42,055 nt of DNA from Bacteroidales bacterium (GTDB lineage: Bacteria > Bacteroidota > Bacteroidia > Bacteroidales > UBA3663). The stretch covers positions 1 through 42,055 of the forward strand of contig JAEDEY010000006.1 of NCBI GenBank assembly GCA_016293065.1, read 5' to 3'. Both the position numbers and the translations under genes were made by a program. The notes beneath the pieces are model-generated. The model was given only the letters and a program-made list of their open reading frames with translations. It was not told where the DNA came from and did no database searches. The first letter of the stretch is position 1, and every line of letters starts with the position of its first letter. Shown here piece after piece: positions 26,167-35,796 of the stretch.

Positions 26167-26691
26167 TTAATATCCCAATTTTGACAGTACTTCTTTAGAA
26201 ATATCGATTTTTGGAGAAGCAAAAATGACACTTTCTGCACTTGCGCGGTCAATTACCATAGCATAATTGTTCTTTTCTGCCACTTCTTTCACCGCATTAT
26301 AAATATCGTCTTGAATGTGACCGACAAGAGCATTGCGCTTTTGATAAAGCTCGCCTTCAGGACCAAAATACTTGTTGCGAAGGTCTTGAACTTCCTTCTC
26401 CTTGGCAAGTATTGCCTCTTCGCGCTGGGTCTTTTGTTCGGCTGTCAGGAACACCATGTCAGCTTGATACTGCTTATACATGGTCTCTGCCTCTTTTGCA
26501 AGAGTCTCGACTTCTTTCTGCCAACGGCTGCTGATCTGATCGAGCTGCTCGTTAGCCATCTCATACTGAGGTATCTGTTTCAAGATATAGTCCATATCGA
26601 TCAATGCATACTTCTGTGCAAAAGCACCGATTGCACTACTCACAAACACCATCAAACAAGCAATAAACATTCTTTTCATAGACGTAAACAT
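26167..26691 (-). CDS. OmpH/Skp-family periplasmic chaperone (copy 1)
   Basis: 174 residues. A signal peptide precedes QKYALIDMDYILKQIP, the usual first strand of the family, then a charged helical region (about 45-120) and a C-terminal strand (YAMVIDRASAESVIFAS). Same role as its neighbour. It begins 15 bases after bamA. The pairing bamA-ompH-ompH is standard for Bacteroidota. Confidence 0.88.
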   Translation of the reverse strand: MFTSMKRMFIACLMVFVSSAIGAFAQKYALIDMDYILKQIPQYEMANEQLDQISSRWQKEVETLAKEAETMYKQYQADMVFLTAEQKTQREEAILAKEKEVQDLRNKYFGPEGELYQKRNALVGHIQDDIYNAVKEVAEKNNYAMVIDRASAESVIFASPKIDISKEVLSKLGY

Positions 26692-26706
26692 TTTTAAGTT
26701 TTGAAA

Positions 26707-29385
26707 TTAGAACTCCTGTCCTATTACGAAATGGAAGTTTGAACCGCTGTTGGTCTTGCTTCCAAATGTCTTGTCGAAACCATAACCCCAGTCGATACCG
26801 AGCATACCAATCATCGGCAGGAAGATTCGCGCACCGAGACCCATTGAACGCTTCAGGGCAAATGGATTGAAGTACTTGATATCTGTCCATGCGTTACCTG
26901 CTTCTGCAAAAGCAAGTCCATAGATGGTAGATGACGATTCAAGCATAAATGGGAATCTAAGCTCGGCTACGAAGCGGCAATATGATGTTGCCACGTTACC
27001 CTCACCACGATAACCCTCGGTAATGGCTTCATTCTCATAACCGCGCAATGGGATATACTCGGTGATATAAGATGAAGAATAGTAGCTATTGCCATCGCCA
27101 CCCATGTAATAGCTATCAAATGGCGACTGCTTGTACTTGTTGTAGTGGCCAAGGAAACCCATGTCAGAACGGGCATGGAAGACCAGTGTATGGGTGCCAG
27201 ATGTAAGTGGTATGAATATCTTTGACGAGAACTTCACCTTATAGAATTCCAGAAGCTTCATCTTGTCTTTTGAATAGCGGTCTCCGTTCTTCAGTTTCTC
27301 CTTGCTCTCAAACAGGCTGTAAGGAGGAGCGAACTCTGTATCCAGCGTAAAGCTCGAACCCGAACGAGTATAGTATGGGTTGTCGATAGAGTTACGCGAG
27401 AGTACCAACTGGAGCGAAAGGCTATGACTCGTACCATTGCTGATTGGGAAATATTGCCAATCCTTGAGTATATAGACGTGATAGTTGAGAGCTGTCTGAA
27501 GCGTGAAATAGTCGTCTGGCCAGTTAAGACGCTTGCCGAAACCTATCGACGCACCAATCATCTGGATGCTCTTGTCTGGATCGATGGCATATTCATACGA
27601 ATTGCTGTTATAGCCATAACCGTTTCCGTAGCCATAGCCATAGCCGTAACCATAGCCATAACCATAGCCACCATAATATCCGTTGTTATACAGAGACTTG
27701 TTGTAGAACTGAGAGTTGATATCACTCTGGCGAGAATAGAATACCGACAGACTCAGCGAATTAGGTCGCTTGCCGCCAAACCAAGGGTTGACATATTGCA
27801 TAGAATATGACTGATAGTATTTGGCATTGGTTTGCACTCCTACCGTAAACTGTTCGCCTTCTCCCGATGGATAGATGCCATGATAACGCTCTGGATGGAA
27901 AATATCCTTCATCGAAATATTGGTGAGCTTGAGGTTGATCTTTCCAATAAGACCAGTTGCGCCCCAACCAAGCGAGAACTCCACTTGGTCGTTGGCCTTT
28001 GACTCAAGGTCGAAGATAATATCTACTGTACCATCCTCAACATTTGGCACTGGACGAGGATTCATCTTCTCCGGGTCGAAATGTCCTGTCTGAGCAAGCT
28101 CACGGGCAGAACGCACGAGGTCGGTCTTAGAGAATAGCTCTCCTGGACGTGTGCGCAACTCACGGCGAATGACATGCTCGTACAGGCGGTCGTTGCCGTT
28201 GATTACCACGCGATTGATATGAGCCTGAGGACCCTCGACCATTCGCAGCTCAAGATCGACTGAGTCTTTCTCGATATTAACCTCGATTGGAGTGAGGTTA
28301 AAAAAGAGATAACCCTGATCCATATAAAGGGTTCCAATACCATCCTCGTCAGTATTGATACGGTCATTGATTTTCTTCTGGTTATATACGTCTCCCTTCT
28401 GCATCTGCAAATAGCGCAAGAGAGTCTCTGTTGATTCGACGCTGTTACCGACAATAGAGATGTCACGCACGAAATATCTAGGACCTTCCTCTACCTTCAA
28501 AGCGACATCGACATGCTTGTCGTCATATTTTGTCACCTCGTCGCTCACTATTCGCGCATCACGATAACCGAGTTCGTGATAACGCTCAATGAGTTTCTTT
28601 TTGTCTTCCTTGTAGTTGTCCTCGGTGAACTTCTTTGCACGGAAGATGTTATACCACTTATGACGGGCATTGGTCTTTTTCATCGCACGATTGGCACCGA
28701 GATAAGTCATATACCCTTTCTTGAAAGGGAGCAGCTTGGTTCCTACCGAATCCCAATGCGCCAGACCCTCAATCTTGAGCTCATGCACGCGCACTTTCTC
28801 ATGCTTATCGACTACGATAGTGAGGTCAACCATATTCTCATGATCCTTGTCGTCGGTCTGGTAAATCTCGACATCGGCATTCTTGTAACCCTTACCGTCA
28901 TAATAGCGTTTGATGATGGTCTTGGCTCGGTCAAGGACGTTAGGTGTCACCTGTCCTCCCTTTGCCACTCCTATCTGGACATCAAGGTCTTCTCGTTCGC
29001 TTTTCTTTACGCCATCATACTCTATCTCTCCTATTCGAGGACGCTGAGTGAGGGCAATCTTGATCCAACATTCGTCTCCATATACCTTCTCGAGCGTGAT
29101 CTTCACATCGCTGAAAAGACCCTGTCGCCAAAAACGGCGCACAGCATTGGTAATCTCGTCACCTGGCACCGATATTACCTGTCCTAGCGACAGACCCGAG
29201 AAGCCTATGAGCACATAATCCTCATAGTTGTCGGCTCCACTAATCTCAATGCCTCGTATAGTATATTTGCGTGCAACCTGACTGGTGTGATTCACAATCG
29301 GGTTGTAGATAGTGTCGGTTTGCTCTTGTGCAAATGTTGGCAATACCGCTATTAGCATCAAGATTGCTATGCAAAACTTTCTCAT
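26707..29385 (-). CDS. bamA: Outer-membrane protein assembly factor BamA
   Basis: 892 residues with a signal peptide (MRKFCIAILMLIAVLPTFAQ). Five POTRA domains span about residues 40-430 (for example YTIRGIEISGADNYEDYVLIGFSGL in the first; GVKKSEREDLD and PRYFVRDISIVGNS later). The C-terminal half is the Omp85 barrel, ending in FHFVIGQEF with a terminal aromatic residue. BamA folds and inserts outer-membrane proteins. Unusually, a Gly-Tyr dipeptide repeat (about 565-596) sits in the barrel half, probably an external loop. The gene follows uppS by 48 bases and precedes two ompH genes. Confidence 0.95.
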   Translation of the reverse strand: MRKFCIAILMLIAVLPTFAQEQTDTIYNPIVNHTSQVARKYTIRGIEISGADNYEDYVLIGFSGLSLGQVISVPGDEITNAVRRFWRQGLFSDVKITLEKVYGDECWIKIALTQRPRIGEIEYDGVKKSEREDLDVQIGVAKGGQVTPNVLDRAKTIIKRYYDGKGYKNADVEIYQTDDKDHENMVDLTIVVDKHEKVRVHELKIEGLAHWDSVGTKLLPFKKGYMTYLGANRAMKKTNARHKWYNIFRAKKFTEDNYKEDKKKLIERYHELGYRDARIVSDEVTKYDDKHVDVALKVEEGPRYFVRDISIVGNSVESTETLLRYLQMQKGDVYNQKKINDRINTDEDGIGTLYMDQGYLFFNLTPIEVNIEKDSVDLELRMVEGPQAHINRVVINGNDRLYEHVIRRELRTRPGELFSKTDLVRSARELAQTGHFDPEKMNPRPVPNVEDGTVDIIFDLESKANDQVEFSLGWGATGLIGKINLKLTNISMKDIFHPERYHGIYPSGEGEQFTVGVQTNAKYYQSYSMQYVNPWFGGKRPNSLSLSVFYSRQSDINSQFYNKSLYNNGYYGGYGYGYGYGYGYGYGNGYGYNSNSYEYAIDPDKSIQMIGASIGFGKRLNWPDDYFTLQTALNYHVYILKDWQYFPISNGTSHSLSLQLVLSRNSIDNPYYTRSGSSFTLDTEFAPPYSLFESKEKLKNGDRYSKDKMKLLEFYKVKFSSKIFIPLTSGTHTLVFHARSDMGFLGHYNKYKQSPFDSYYMGGDGNSYYSSSYITEYIPLRGYENEAITEGYRGEGNVATSYCRFVAELRFPFMLESSSTIYGLAFAEAGNAWTDIKYFNPFALKRSMGLGARIFLPMIGMLGIDWGYGFDKTFGSKTNSGSNFHFVIGQEF
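27611..27682 (-). repeat. Hexanucleotide repeat coding Gly-Tyr dipeptides in BamA
   Basis: About ten near-identical hexamers (plus-strand CCATAG, CCGTAG and CCATAA variants) encode a run of Gly-Tyr pairs with one Asn interruption. Because the unit is six bases, copy-number change would keep the frame and only alter loop length. Confidence 0.85.
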
Positions 29386-29433
29386 TATATATTTATTAAG
29401 TTGTTAATGACAGCTCATGCCTGCATCTACCAT

Positions 29434-30189
29434 TTAGACTTGCTCTGCCTGTATCTGTGCCGATGTCTTTCCAAAACGACGTTCGCGATTCTGGTATTCG
29501 ATGATCGCCTTGAATAAGTCATCACGTCCGAAGTCTGGCCAATAAGTATCACAGAAATACAACTCGGAATATGAGATTTGCCAAAGCAGATAGTTTGAGA
29601 TGCGTTGCTCTCCTCCAGTACGAATCAACAGGTCGGGTTCTGGATAATTGGCAGTGGCAAGATGCTGGCTAAACATATCTGCATCGATATCTTCAGGGCG
29701 AATCTCTCCATTGGCTGCCTTTCGTGCAAGATCCTGTGCTGCTTTGGTGATTTCCCATCGGCTCGAATAGTTGAGGGCAAGAATCAGAGTGGCTGCAGTG
29801 CCTTTTGCTGTCTCGCGCTTGCAGTATTCAATACTCTCAAGTGCGGCTTTAGGCAAACGGCTCAAGTCTCCAATACACTCCAGACGGGTACCACTCGACA
29901 CAAGTGTCGGTGTTTCAAGTCGCACACTATATGAAACCAGATTCATCAATGCTTCTACTTCCTCTTTCGGGCGGTTCCAGTTTTCGGTTGAGAATGTATA
30001 TACCGTAACATATTTTACGCCAACTTCATTTGCGGCTTCAAGGGTCTTATGCAATGCAGTGATGCCTTCCTTGTGGCCCAAACTACGATCCAGACCTTTC
30101 TGCTTAGCCCAGCGGCCGTTGCCATCCATGATGATGGCAATATGCTTTGGGGTCTTTGTCTTGTCAATCTGATCAATTAAATCTGACAT
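29434..30189 (-). CDS. uppS: Isoprenyl transferase (undecaprenyl diphosphate synthase)
   Basis: 251 residues, the normal length. A cis-prenyltransferase that makes the C55 lipid carrier for cell-wall and glycan synthesis from farnesyl and isopentenyl diphosphate. It has HIAIIMDGNGRWAKQ with the catalytic Asp about residue 22, the YTFSTENWNRP segment near 70 and the C-terminal DLLIRTGGEQRISNYLLWQ and YWPDF. It precedes bamA by 48 bases and follows the DUF6089 gene by 21. Confidence 0.95.
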   Translation of the reverse strand: MSDLIDQIDKTKTPKHIAIIMDGNGRWAKQKGLDRSLGHKEGITALHKTLEAANEVGVKYVTVYTFSTENWNRPKEEVEALMNLVSYSVRLETPTLVSSGTRLECIGDLSRLPKAALESIEYCKRETAKGTAATLILALNYSSRWEITKAAQDLARKAANGEIRPEDIDADMFSQHLATANYPEPDLLIRTGGEQRISNYLLWQISYSELYFCDTYWPDFGRDDLFKAIIEYQNRERRFGKTSAQIQAEQV

Positions 30190-30210
30190 AACTTGTATTA
30201 ATTAAGATTT

Positions 30211-30879
30211 TCATTCTTTGTTACAGCTCATGCAACGTTCCTTGAAGTCGAACGTCATGCTCAACACCAAAGAGCCTATCCAATCGGAATTGGCCCATGA
30301 GTTGCTGCCAAGAGCATAAGGGTCTGTAATGCCATCTGCTTTGTCTCCGAAAGTGCGGCAAAACAAGCACGTGAGCTGAGCATTCACCCTTGGCGACAAT
30401 TTCCACTTAGCACCCGCACCTACTTGTAGCGCAAATAATGCTCCAGTGTCTCCATCGCCCGACGAGAAGCCGCCCCCAATGCCAGATGTAAGAAATGGCA
30501 CAAGATGTTTCTTCTCGCGGTAATCGTTGACCCAGCCATAGTTCCAGAAATGAATCTCCGGACGGATAGAGAGCATCCAGGCTCGATTGTCAAACGACCG
30601 GGGATGACTCTCAGGAAAGACATCGTCAAAATCCTTACAGTCACCTTTGATACCAAAGGTTGAGATATCCGCTACAAATGCCCAACGCGGATTGGCATTA
30701 TATCTTGCAAGAATGCTTATCGCACCTCCAGGCTTATACAATGCCTTGCTTTTATTAATATCACCATACGCCCAGCTCAATCCTCCTCCTACACCGAATT
30801 CATACATGTAATCCGGCTCTTGGGCTCTTGTGCTGAAAAAGCACAAAAGCAAAAGGACGAGAACTGTTGTACGGCACAT
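30211..30879 (-). CDS. DUF6089 outer-membrane beta-barrel protein
   Basis: 222 residues with a signal peptide ending STRAQ. The mature part shows GVGGGLSWAYGDINKS, an eight-strand-like alternation and a GIGGGFSSG turn, as in DUF6089, which usually lies beside uppS and bamA. The C-terminus (CMSCNKE) is hydrophilic with two cysteines. Role unknown; the context suggests envelope biogenesis. It is two bases from the DUF6242 gene. Confidence 0.78.
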   Translation of the reverse strand: MCRTTVLVLLLLCFFSTRAQEPDYMYEFGVGGGLSWAYGDINKSKALYKPGGAISILARYNANPRWAFVADISTFGIKGDCKDFDDVFPESHPRSFDNRAWMLSIRPEIHFWNYGWVNDYREKKHLVPFLTSGIGGGFSSGDGDTGALFALQVGAGAKWKLSPRVNAQLTCLFCRTFGDKADGITDPYALGSNSWANSDWIGSLVLSMTFDFKERCMSCNKE

Positions 30880-30881
30880 AG

Positions 30882-32348
30882 TTATTTTATTTTGTCAAAA
30901 ACAAGCGTCATCAGCTGTCCGCCAAATATATTTGCTTGCTGTTTGCCTTCTGAATCAACACCTCCGAAGAAATACATCCAATAGTTATTTGGGTTCAATA
31001 TGCCAGACACATGACCCACAGGCATGATTTTCTTTGTGTCGGCATATTTGCTGAACTCTCTCTTGAGAAGCTTCCAGGTCACACCTTTGTTCTCACTGAA
31101 GTAAATATCGTTATTGGCGATTCCGCTGGCATTAATACCTGGCCACAAAATCCACAAAGACTTTGGCGCATCTGTATCAAGAGTATATTGTATGATTGCC
31201 GGACGAGTCATGGCCGGCATGAAACCCTGCTGGAATTCCGCCCAAGAAAAACCATCACACGACCAAGTGCTTGAGGTCATATCTCCGTTGGCAGTCTCCC
31301 CACCTACGATATAGAGACGAGATGTGACATTGCCCGCCTGTGGCTTGGCCTTGTCGGAAAGCGGTTGTGAAAAATTGCGGACAGGGAATCCCTCTGGGCA
31401 AAGGTCGCCAATCTCCCAGTTGATGCCATCGAATGTCTTGGCAAAACGATAGGCATCGCCGTCTTTTACGATAGCATGAAGATGTTCATTATAGTTCTTT
31501 GTCGCAAATTGAACGCCAAGAATACTGACAAACCGGACAGCACTCTCTGTTGAGTTCCAGTTTACTCCATCTGTCGATGTCATGACCGAGCCGTCTTTTC
31601 CTGCGGCATAGAACGTGTTGTTCCAGCTGTAAATCGAAGCAAGCGATGGTGAATCTGTCGAAACAATATCAGTCTCTTCGCTCCACACCTTTGGGTTGTT
31701 GATGTCTGCTGTACACACTGTCACAAGTGACGAATCGTATTCCTTGAACCAGAAAAGACCACCGCCAATAGCAGCAACTGCCTGATCTGCAATCTCTGCA
31801 GTGTCCCACAGGTCTTTGGCAACATATTGCCAGCGCACGGTGTCTCCAGCAACTTTGTGGATGTTAATCTTCACAAAATACGATTTCTTATATTGCCCAT
31901 CCGACGAAACAAGATCGAGACGGGTTGTGGCATAGTCATCAAACGACACATACTGGGTGTCGGCATAATTGACCGTATTGCGGATATTGCCCGATTCATT
32001 ATACTGTGTGAACACAATGCTCGACAATGCCTTGTATTCAAGACTGATTGTCAAAGAGTCTGGAATGGAACCTACAGGCAGAGAGTCGGCATTAAATATT
32101 ATACCCGAATTTGGCACCCTTGCCGACAACTGAGGGTCACTTTTGCCATAATTGTCAATGGTGAAAGTATAACTCGAGAGATTTGGGCAGACGTCATCAT
32201 TATCGGAAACCGAGAACGAAGTGATTGTAGCATTCTGCATGTTGGTATATATGGTCTCCGAGTCGCTACCCCCAAGGCAGCTGACGAGTGACAGACAAAG
32301 CGCAAATGCGCAAATTATCAATGTTGATATCTTTGTATATGATGTCAT
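30882..32348 (-). CDS. DUF6242 lipoprotein
   Basis: 488 residues. The signal sequence ends in LVSCLGGSDSE, a good lipobox with Cys about residue 24 followed by Gly-Gly-Ser-Asp. The first 170 residues look like an Ig-like DUF6242 domain; the rest has repeated blocks (DGVNWNSTES, DGINWEIGD, GFSWAEFQQG, GVTWKLLKREF) typical of BNR/Kelch beta-propellers. Function unknown; it is exported and lipidated by inference. It is first of the envelope operon leading to bamA. Confidence 0.75.
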   Translation of the reverse strand: MTSYTKISTLIICAFALCLSLVSCLGGSDSETIYTNMQNATITSFSVSDNDDVCPNLSSYTFTIDNYGKSDPQLSARVPNSGIIFNADSLPVGSIPDSLTISLEYKALSSIVFTQYNESGNIRNTVNYADTQYVSFDDYATTRLDLVSSDGQYKKSYFVKINIHKVAGDTVRWQYVAKDLWDTAEIADQAVAAIGGGLFWFKEYDSSLVTVCTADINNPKVWSEETDIVSTDSPSLASIYSWNNTFYAAGKDGSVMTSTDGVNWNSTESAVRFVSILGVQFATKNYNEHLHAIVKDGDAYRFAKTFDGINWEIGDLCPEGFPVRNFSQPLSDKAKPQAGNVTSRLYIVGGETANGDMTSSTWSCDGFSWAEFQQGFMPAMTRPAIIQYTLDTDAPKSLWILWPGINASGIANNDIYFSENKGVTWKLLKREFSKYADTKKIMPVGHVSGILNPNNYWMYFFGGVDSEGKQQANIFGGQLMTLVFDKIK

Positions 32349-32526
32349 ATTCTGTTATATAAAGGCTCAATGCCTATAATTATTGCGGCGCGAAGTTACA
32401 AAAAATATCGCAAAGTTTTATTTTTCAAGATGTATAATTTAGATATTTTTAGACTATTTTGCCAAATTGTATATCTTTTTTCATATTTTCAACCTTTTGA
32501 AAGCAAAAAAAACATTACATTTGCAC
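32349..32526. other. Divergent AT-rich control region between DUF6242 and prmC
   Basis: A TAnnTTTG box (TACATTTG, 32516-32523) faces prmC. A weaker minus-strand TAACTTCG (near 32390-32397) faces the envelope operon. Neither has a well-placed TTTG. I see no other structure. Confidence 0.4.
32516..32523 (+). promoter_or_regulatory. -7 box abutting the prmC start codon
   Basis: TACATTTG matches TAnnTTTG exactly and ends three bases before the ATG at 32527. The only TTTG nearby (32496-32499) leaves a 16-base spacer, shorter than usual. If it is used, the prmC transcript starts at or within its first codon. Confidence 0.45.
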
Positions 32527-33381
32527 ATGCAAAACTCTATAGCAAAACTCAATCAATCGCTCTCTTCATTGTATGAAGTGCGTGAGACAAAATCGATTAT
32601 TGCAATCCTCTTGGAAGAGGTTTGTGGCATATCTAAAGTCGATATGATCATGCACCCCGACATAGTCTTGCCCGACGACAAGACTCAGCTTTTGTCAGAT
32701 TATGCTTCGCGGCTCGCCGAGGGTGTCCCGATGCAGCAGGTTCTGGGTTACGAATATTTCCTCGGGAGGAAGTTCGAGGTTAATCCCAATGTATTAATCC
32801 CTCGACCTGAAACAGCCGAACTCGTAAATTGGATTGCCAAAGAAACACCCGCTGGCTCACAAATTCTCGACATTGGCACTGGCAGCGGATGTATTGCCAT
32901 CTCTTTGGCTGCACTTATCAACAATTCACAAGTCGTTGCATTCGACTTATCAACAGAGGCGTTGGAAACTGCATGTCGCAATGCCGAACGTCTAAACATC
33001 AGCAATATAAGCTTCATGCAAAAGGATATCCTCGCGTCGCAAGATGAGCGTTATAAACACCCAGATGTTGATAAGTTTGATGTCATTGTCAGCAATCCTC
33101 CTTATGTCATGAACAAAGAGAAGGGCGAGATGTCTCCCAATGTTCTTGACCACGAGCCTCATCTGGCTCTATTCGTGCCCGACGATGACCCGCTGATTTT
33201 CTATCGTGCAATAGGACGTTTCGGTCTGAAGAATCTTAAACATGGCGGACATCTCTATTTCGAGATCAATGCGGCCCTCGGAAACGAAACATGTCAGTTG
33301 CTCTCTGACCTTGGATACAACAACATTGTTTTACGAAAAGACATAAACGGTAATAACCGAATGATTTCTGCATTATTATGA
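32527..33381 (+). CDS. prmC: Peptide chain release factor N5-glutamine methyltransferase
   Basis: 284 residues from ATG 32527; an upstream in-frame ATG at 32467 would add 20 hydrophobic residues unlike PrmC. It methylates the GGQ glutamine of release factors RF1 and RF2 using S-adenosylmethionine. The N-terminal helical domain (about 1-85) ends in LGYEYFLGRKFEVNPNVLIPRPETAELV. The SAM loop is LDIGTGSGCIAI near 115, and the catalytic NPPY is in VSNPPYV near 190. Its stop overlaps the recX start as ATGA. Confidence 0.93.
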   Translation: MQNSIAKLNQSLSSLYEVRETKSIIAILLEEVCGISKVDMIMHPDIVLPDDKTQLLSDYASRLAEGVPMQQVLGYEYFLGRKFEVNPNVLIPRPETAELVNWIAKETPAGSQILDIGTGSGCIAISLAALINNSQVVAFDLSTEALETACRNAERLNISNISFMQKDILASQDERYKHPDVDKFDVIVSNPPYVMNKEKGEMSPNVLDHEPHLALFVPDDDPLIFYRAIGRFGLKNLKHGGHLYFEINAALGNETCQLLSDLGYNNIVLRKDINGNNRMISALL

Positions 33382-33869
33382 CAACATTAAGCTACGATAA
33401 GGCTCTGAACAAGGCCGCCAATCTCTGTTCCAAATCTGAGAAATCTCCAAAAGAAATATACGATAAATTAGTAAGTTGGGGGTTGAACTCTCAAATGGCA
33501 GAGCAGATTGTTTGCCGTCTGCGCGACGAGAAATACATCGACGAGGAACGTTTCGCTCGCGCTTTTGTCCATGATAAGTTTTTATACGAACATTGGGGAC
33601 GTGTCAAGATTGCCTACAACCTGCGCAACAAAGGTATTGCCAACCACATAATCGACAACGCTCTCGATGATGTGATTGCCGATGACGATTATCTATCGAC
33701 ACTCTCATCTCTGCTACGCAACAAAATGCGCGACATGGAACGGCCTTTATCACAGAACAATCGTGCCAAACTATATCGCTTCGCGGCTCAACGAGGGTTC
33801 GAAAGCGGAGTAGTTTCCATAGCATTAAGAAAAGCAGGAATTAATGGCGAAGAAAATTTGGAAGATTGA
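33378..33869 (+). CDS. recX: Regulatory protein RecX
   Basis: 163 residues, typical for RecX, a modulator that binds RecA filaments and tempers recombination. It has the helical repeat signature CSKSEKSPKEIYDKL and VCRLRDEKYIDEERFARAFVHDK. It overlaps prmC by four bases, so translation is probably coupled. The promoter of the next gene begins in its last codons. Confidence 0.85.
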   Translation: MTTLSYDKALNKAANLCSKSEKSPKEIYDKLVSWGLNSQMAEQIVCRLRDEKYIDEERFARAFVHDKFLYEHWGRVKIAYNLRNKGIANHIIDNALDDVIADDDYLSTLSSLLRNKMRDMERPLSQNNRAKLYRFAAQRGFESGVVSIALRKAGINGEENLED

Positions 33870-33888
33870 AGGTAAAAGATTACTTTTG
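33857..33888 (+). promoter_or_regulatory. Promoter of the GH27 alpha-galactosidase
   Basis: TTTG (33857-33860), a 20-base spacer and TACTTTTG (33881-33888), both exact matches. The -33 box lies inside the last recX codons. The ATG at 33944 is 55 bases beyond the -7 box. Confidence 0.72.
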
Positions 33889-33943
33889 CACCAAAATTTA
33901 TACTTGAAGACATACATTTTACATTATTTCAAATATTAATACA

Positions 33944-35644
33944 ATGAGAAAAAAACTACTTATCGCCTTAGCAGCAGGTTGCTTTATGGCATTACAAGCT
34001 CAAGAAATCGAGCTCCCAACTATGGGTTGGAGTTCGTGGAACACTTTTGCCCTCAACATCAGCGACTCAATCATCATGAATCAAGCTGACGTGATGGCCA
34101 ACACCCCATTGAAGGATGCGGGTTACAAATACATCAACATCGACGATGGCTATTTCGGAGGACGAGACCCAAAGACAGGACAGCTCCTCATCCATCCTCA
34201 GCGTTTTCCGCAAGGTCTGAAGGGTGTTGTTGATCATATTCATGCTCTTGGCTTGAAAGCTGGCATTTATTCAGATGCAGGAGCCAATACCTGCGGCAAT
34301 TACTATGGTGGCGACAAGATTGCACACGAGGTGGGACTCTATCGTCATGACCAACAAGACTGTGACTTCTTTTTCAAGGAACTCGACTTCGACTTCATCA
34401 AGGTCGATTATTGCGGTGCCGATGCTCCTCAGAATCGTCAGCGCTACTGTCTTGACCCACGCGAACGATATACAGCCATCAATGAGGCTATGCAAAAGAC
34501 TGGCAAGAAAGGTCTTCGCCTAAATGTCTGCCGATGGAACTACCCTGGAACATGGGTTCACGATGTGGCCACGTCTTGGCGCATGAGTGGCGACATCAAC
34601 TGCTCTTGGCGTTCTGTACGTGACATCATCGACCAAAGCCTCTATCTCTCGGCTTATTGCTACGATGGCCGCTACAACGATATGGATATGCTTGAAGTGG
34701 GCCGCACCCTCAGCCCAGAAGAAGATCGCACTCACTTCGGTATGTGGTGCATAATGAGCTCTCCTCTCCTCATTGGTTGCGACATGAGCACCCTCTCTCC
34801 CGAAGCCATGGATTTGCTATGCAACAAGGAACTCATCGCCCTCAACCAGGATTCGCTCGCTCTTCAAGCCTATGTTGCCAAATACGATGCTACCGACAGC
34901 ACATTCGTCTTTGTCAAAGATATAGAGACTCGCGAAGGCACTGCTCGCGCAATAGCTCTCTACAACCCTACCGAGAGCCAGAAATTCATCAGCATCGACT
35001 ATGCCGACATCCAGCTCGAAGGTGTAACACAAGTACGAGACCTCTACGACCATCGCGACTTGATTGTCACTGGCAAGAAAGCCAAGAAATATGCCAAAGC
35101 CAATGCCGAGTTCACTGGTTCTACTCTCACACGCATGGTTCCTGCCCACGGCTGTCGCATCTATAAAGTCACTGCCGACCGCCGCATAGAGCGCTCTCTG
35201 TATGAAGCCGAAACAGCCTACCTCGGCAGCTATCAGGAGCTTAACAATCCATATGCTCTGTTCACCGCTACCTACAAGAAAGACAACGACTGCTCTGGTG
35301 GAGCCAAGGCTATCCTCATCGGACAGCGTGCAGCCAACGACCTCCAGTGGCGCAATGTCATCAGCCACGAGGGAGGAGACTACGAAATGACCATCCGCTG
35401 CAAGTCAAAGGAGGGTGCAAAGTCGCAAATCAGCTGGGGATATCCTGTGACCGAAGGTCAGCATTTCTTTGTAGGAGTCAACGAAGGAACAGGCGAACCA
35501 ATCTTTGCCAACACTAATGGCGAATGGGGCGTAGTCACTTGCAAAATTCATCTTGAAAAGGGAATCAACACCATACGTCTTTATCACGACCGTGATGAAC
35601 TTCCCGAAATCGACTGCATGACGATTAAGCCTCTTATCCCTTAA
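33944..35644 (+). CDS. Secreted GH27 alpha-galactosidase with C-terminal carbohydrate-binding module
   Basis: 566 residues with a signal peptide (cleavage near LQAQ, residue 20). The GH27 barrel starts with PTMGWSSWNTF; INIDDGY, GIYSDAG and FIKVDYCG (nucleophile Asp about 155) follow, and YNDMDML (about 244-250) carries the acid/base Asp. A beta domain (about 310-415) and a CBM35/CBM6-like module (about 420-566, starting SLYEAETAYLG) complete it. It should release alpha-1,6- or other alpha-linked galactose from galactomannan or raffinose-type glycans. It has its own promoter and a strong terminator, so it is a single-gene unit. Confidence 0.9.
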   Translation: MRKKLLIALAAGCFMALQAQEIELPTMGWSSWNTFALNISDSIIMNQADVMANTPLKDAGYKYINIDDGYFGGRDPKTGQLLIHPQRFPQGLKGVVDHIHALGLKAGIYSDAGANTCGNYYGGDKIAHEVGLYRHDQQDCDFFFKELDFDFIKVDYCGADAPQNRQRYCLDPRERYTAINEAMQKTGKKGLRLNVCRWNYPGTWVHDVATSWRMSGDINCSWRSVRDIIDQSLYLSAYCYDGRYNDMDMLEVGRTLSPEEDRTHFGMWCIMSSPLLIGCDMSTLSPEAMDLLCNKELIALNQDSLALQAYVAKYDATDSTFVFVKDIETREGTARAIALYNPTESQKFISIDYADIQLEGVTQVRDLYDHRDLIVTGKKAKKYAKANAEFTGSTLTRMVPAHGCRIYKVTADRRIERSLYEAETAYLGSYQELNNPYALFTATYKKDNDCSGGAKAILIGQRAANDLQWRNVISHEGGDYEMTIRCKSKEGAKSQISWGYPVTEGQHFFVGVNEGTGEPIFANTNGEWGVVTCKIHLEKGINTIRLYHDRDELPEIDCMTIKPLIP

Positions 35645-35653
35645 ATATGAATG

Positions 35654-35697
35654 ATTTGCAATACCGAAGAGGAATTTCGGTATTGCAAATTTTCTTT
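35654..35697 (+). terminator. Strong terminator after the alpha-galactosidase
   Basis: A perfect 15-bp stem: ATTTGCAATACCGAA (35654-35668), loop GAGGAAT, TTCGGTATTGCAAAT (35676-35690), then TTTCTTT. Confidence 0.85.
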
Positions 35698-35796
35698 CCT
35701 TGATTTCTTCCTTTTTTTGCCTTATGTTTGTTTTTTATTAGATTATTAAGTTGTGTGAAATAATAAGGAAAAAAGGCAACTATATTTCGACCAGCT

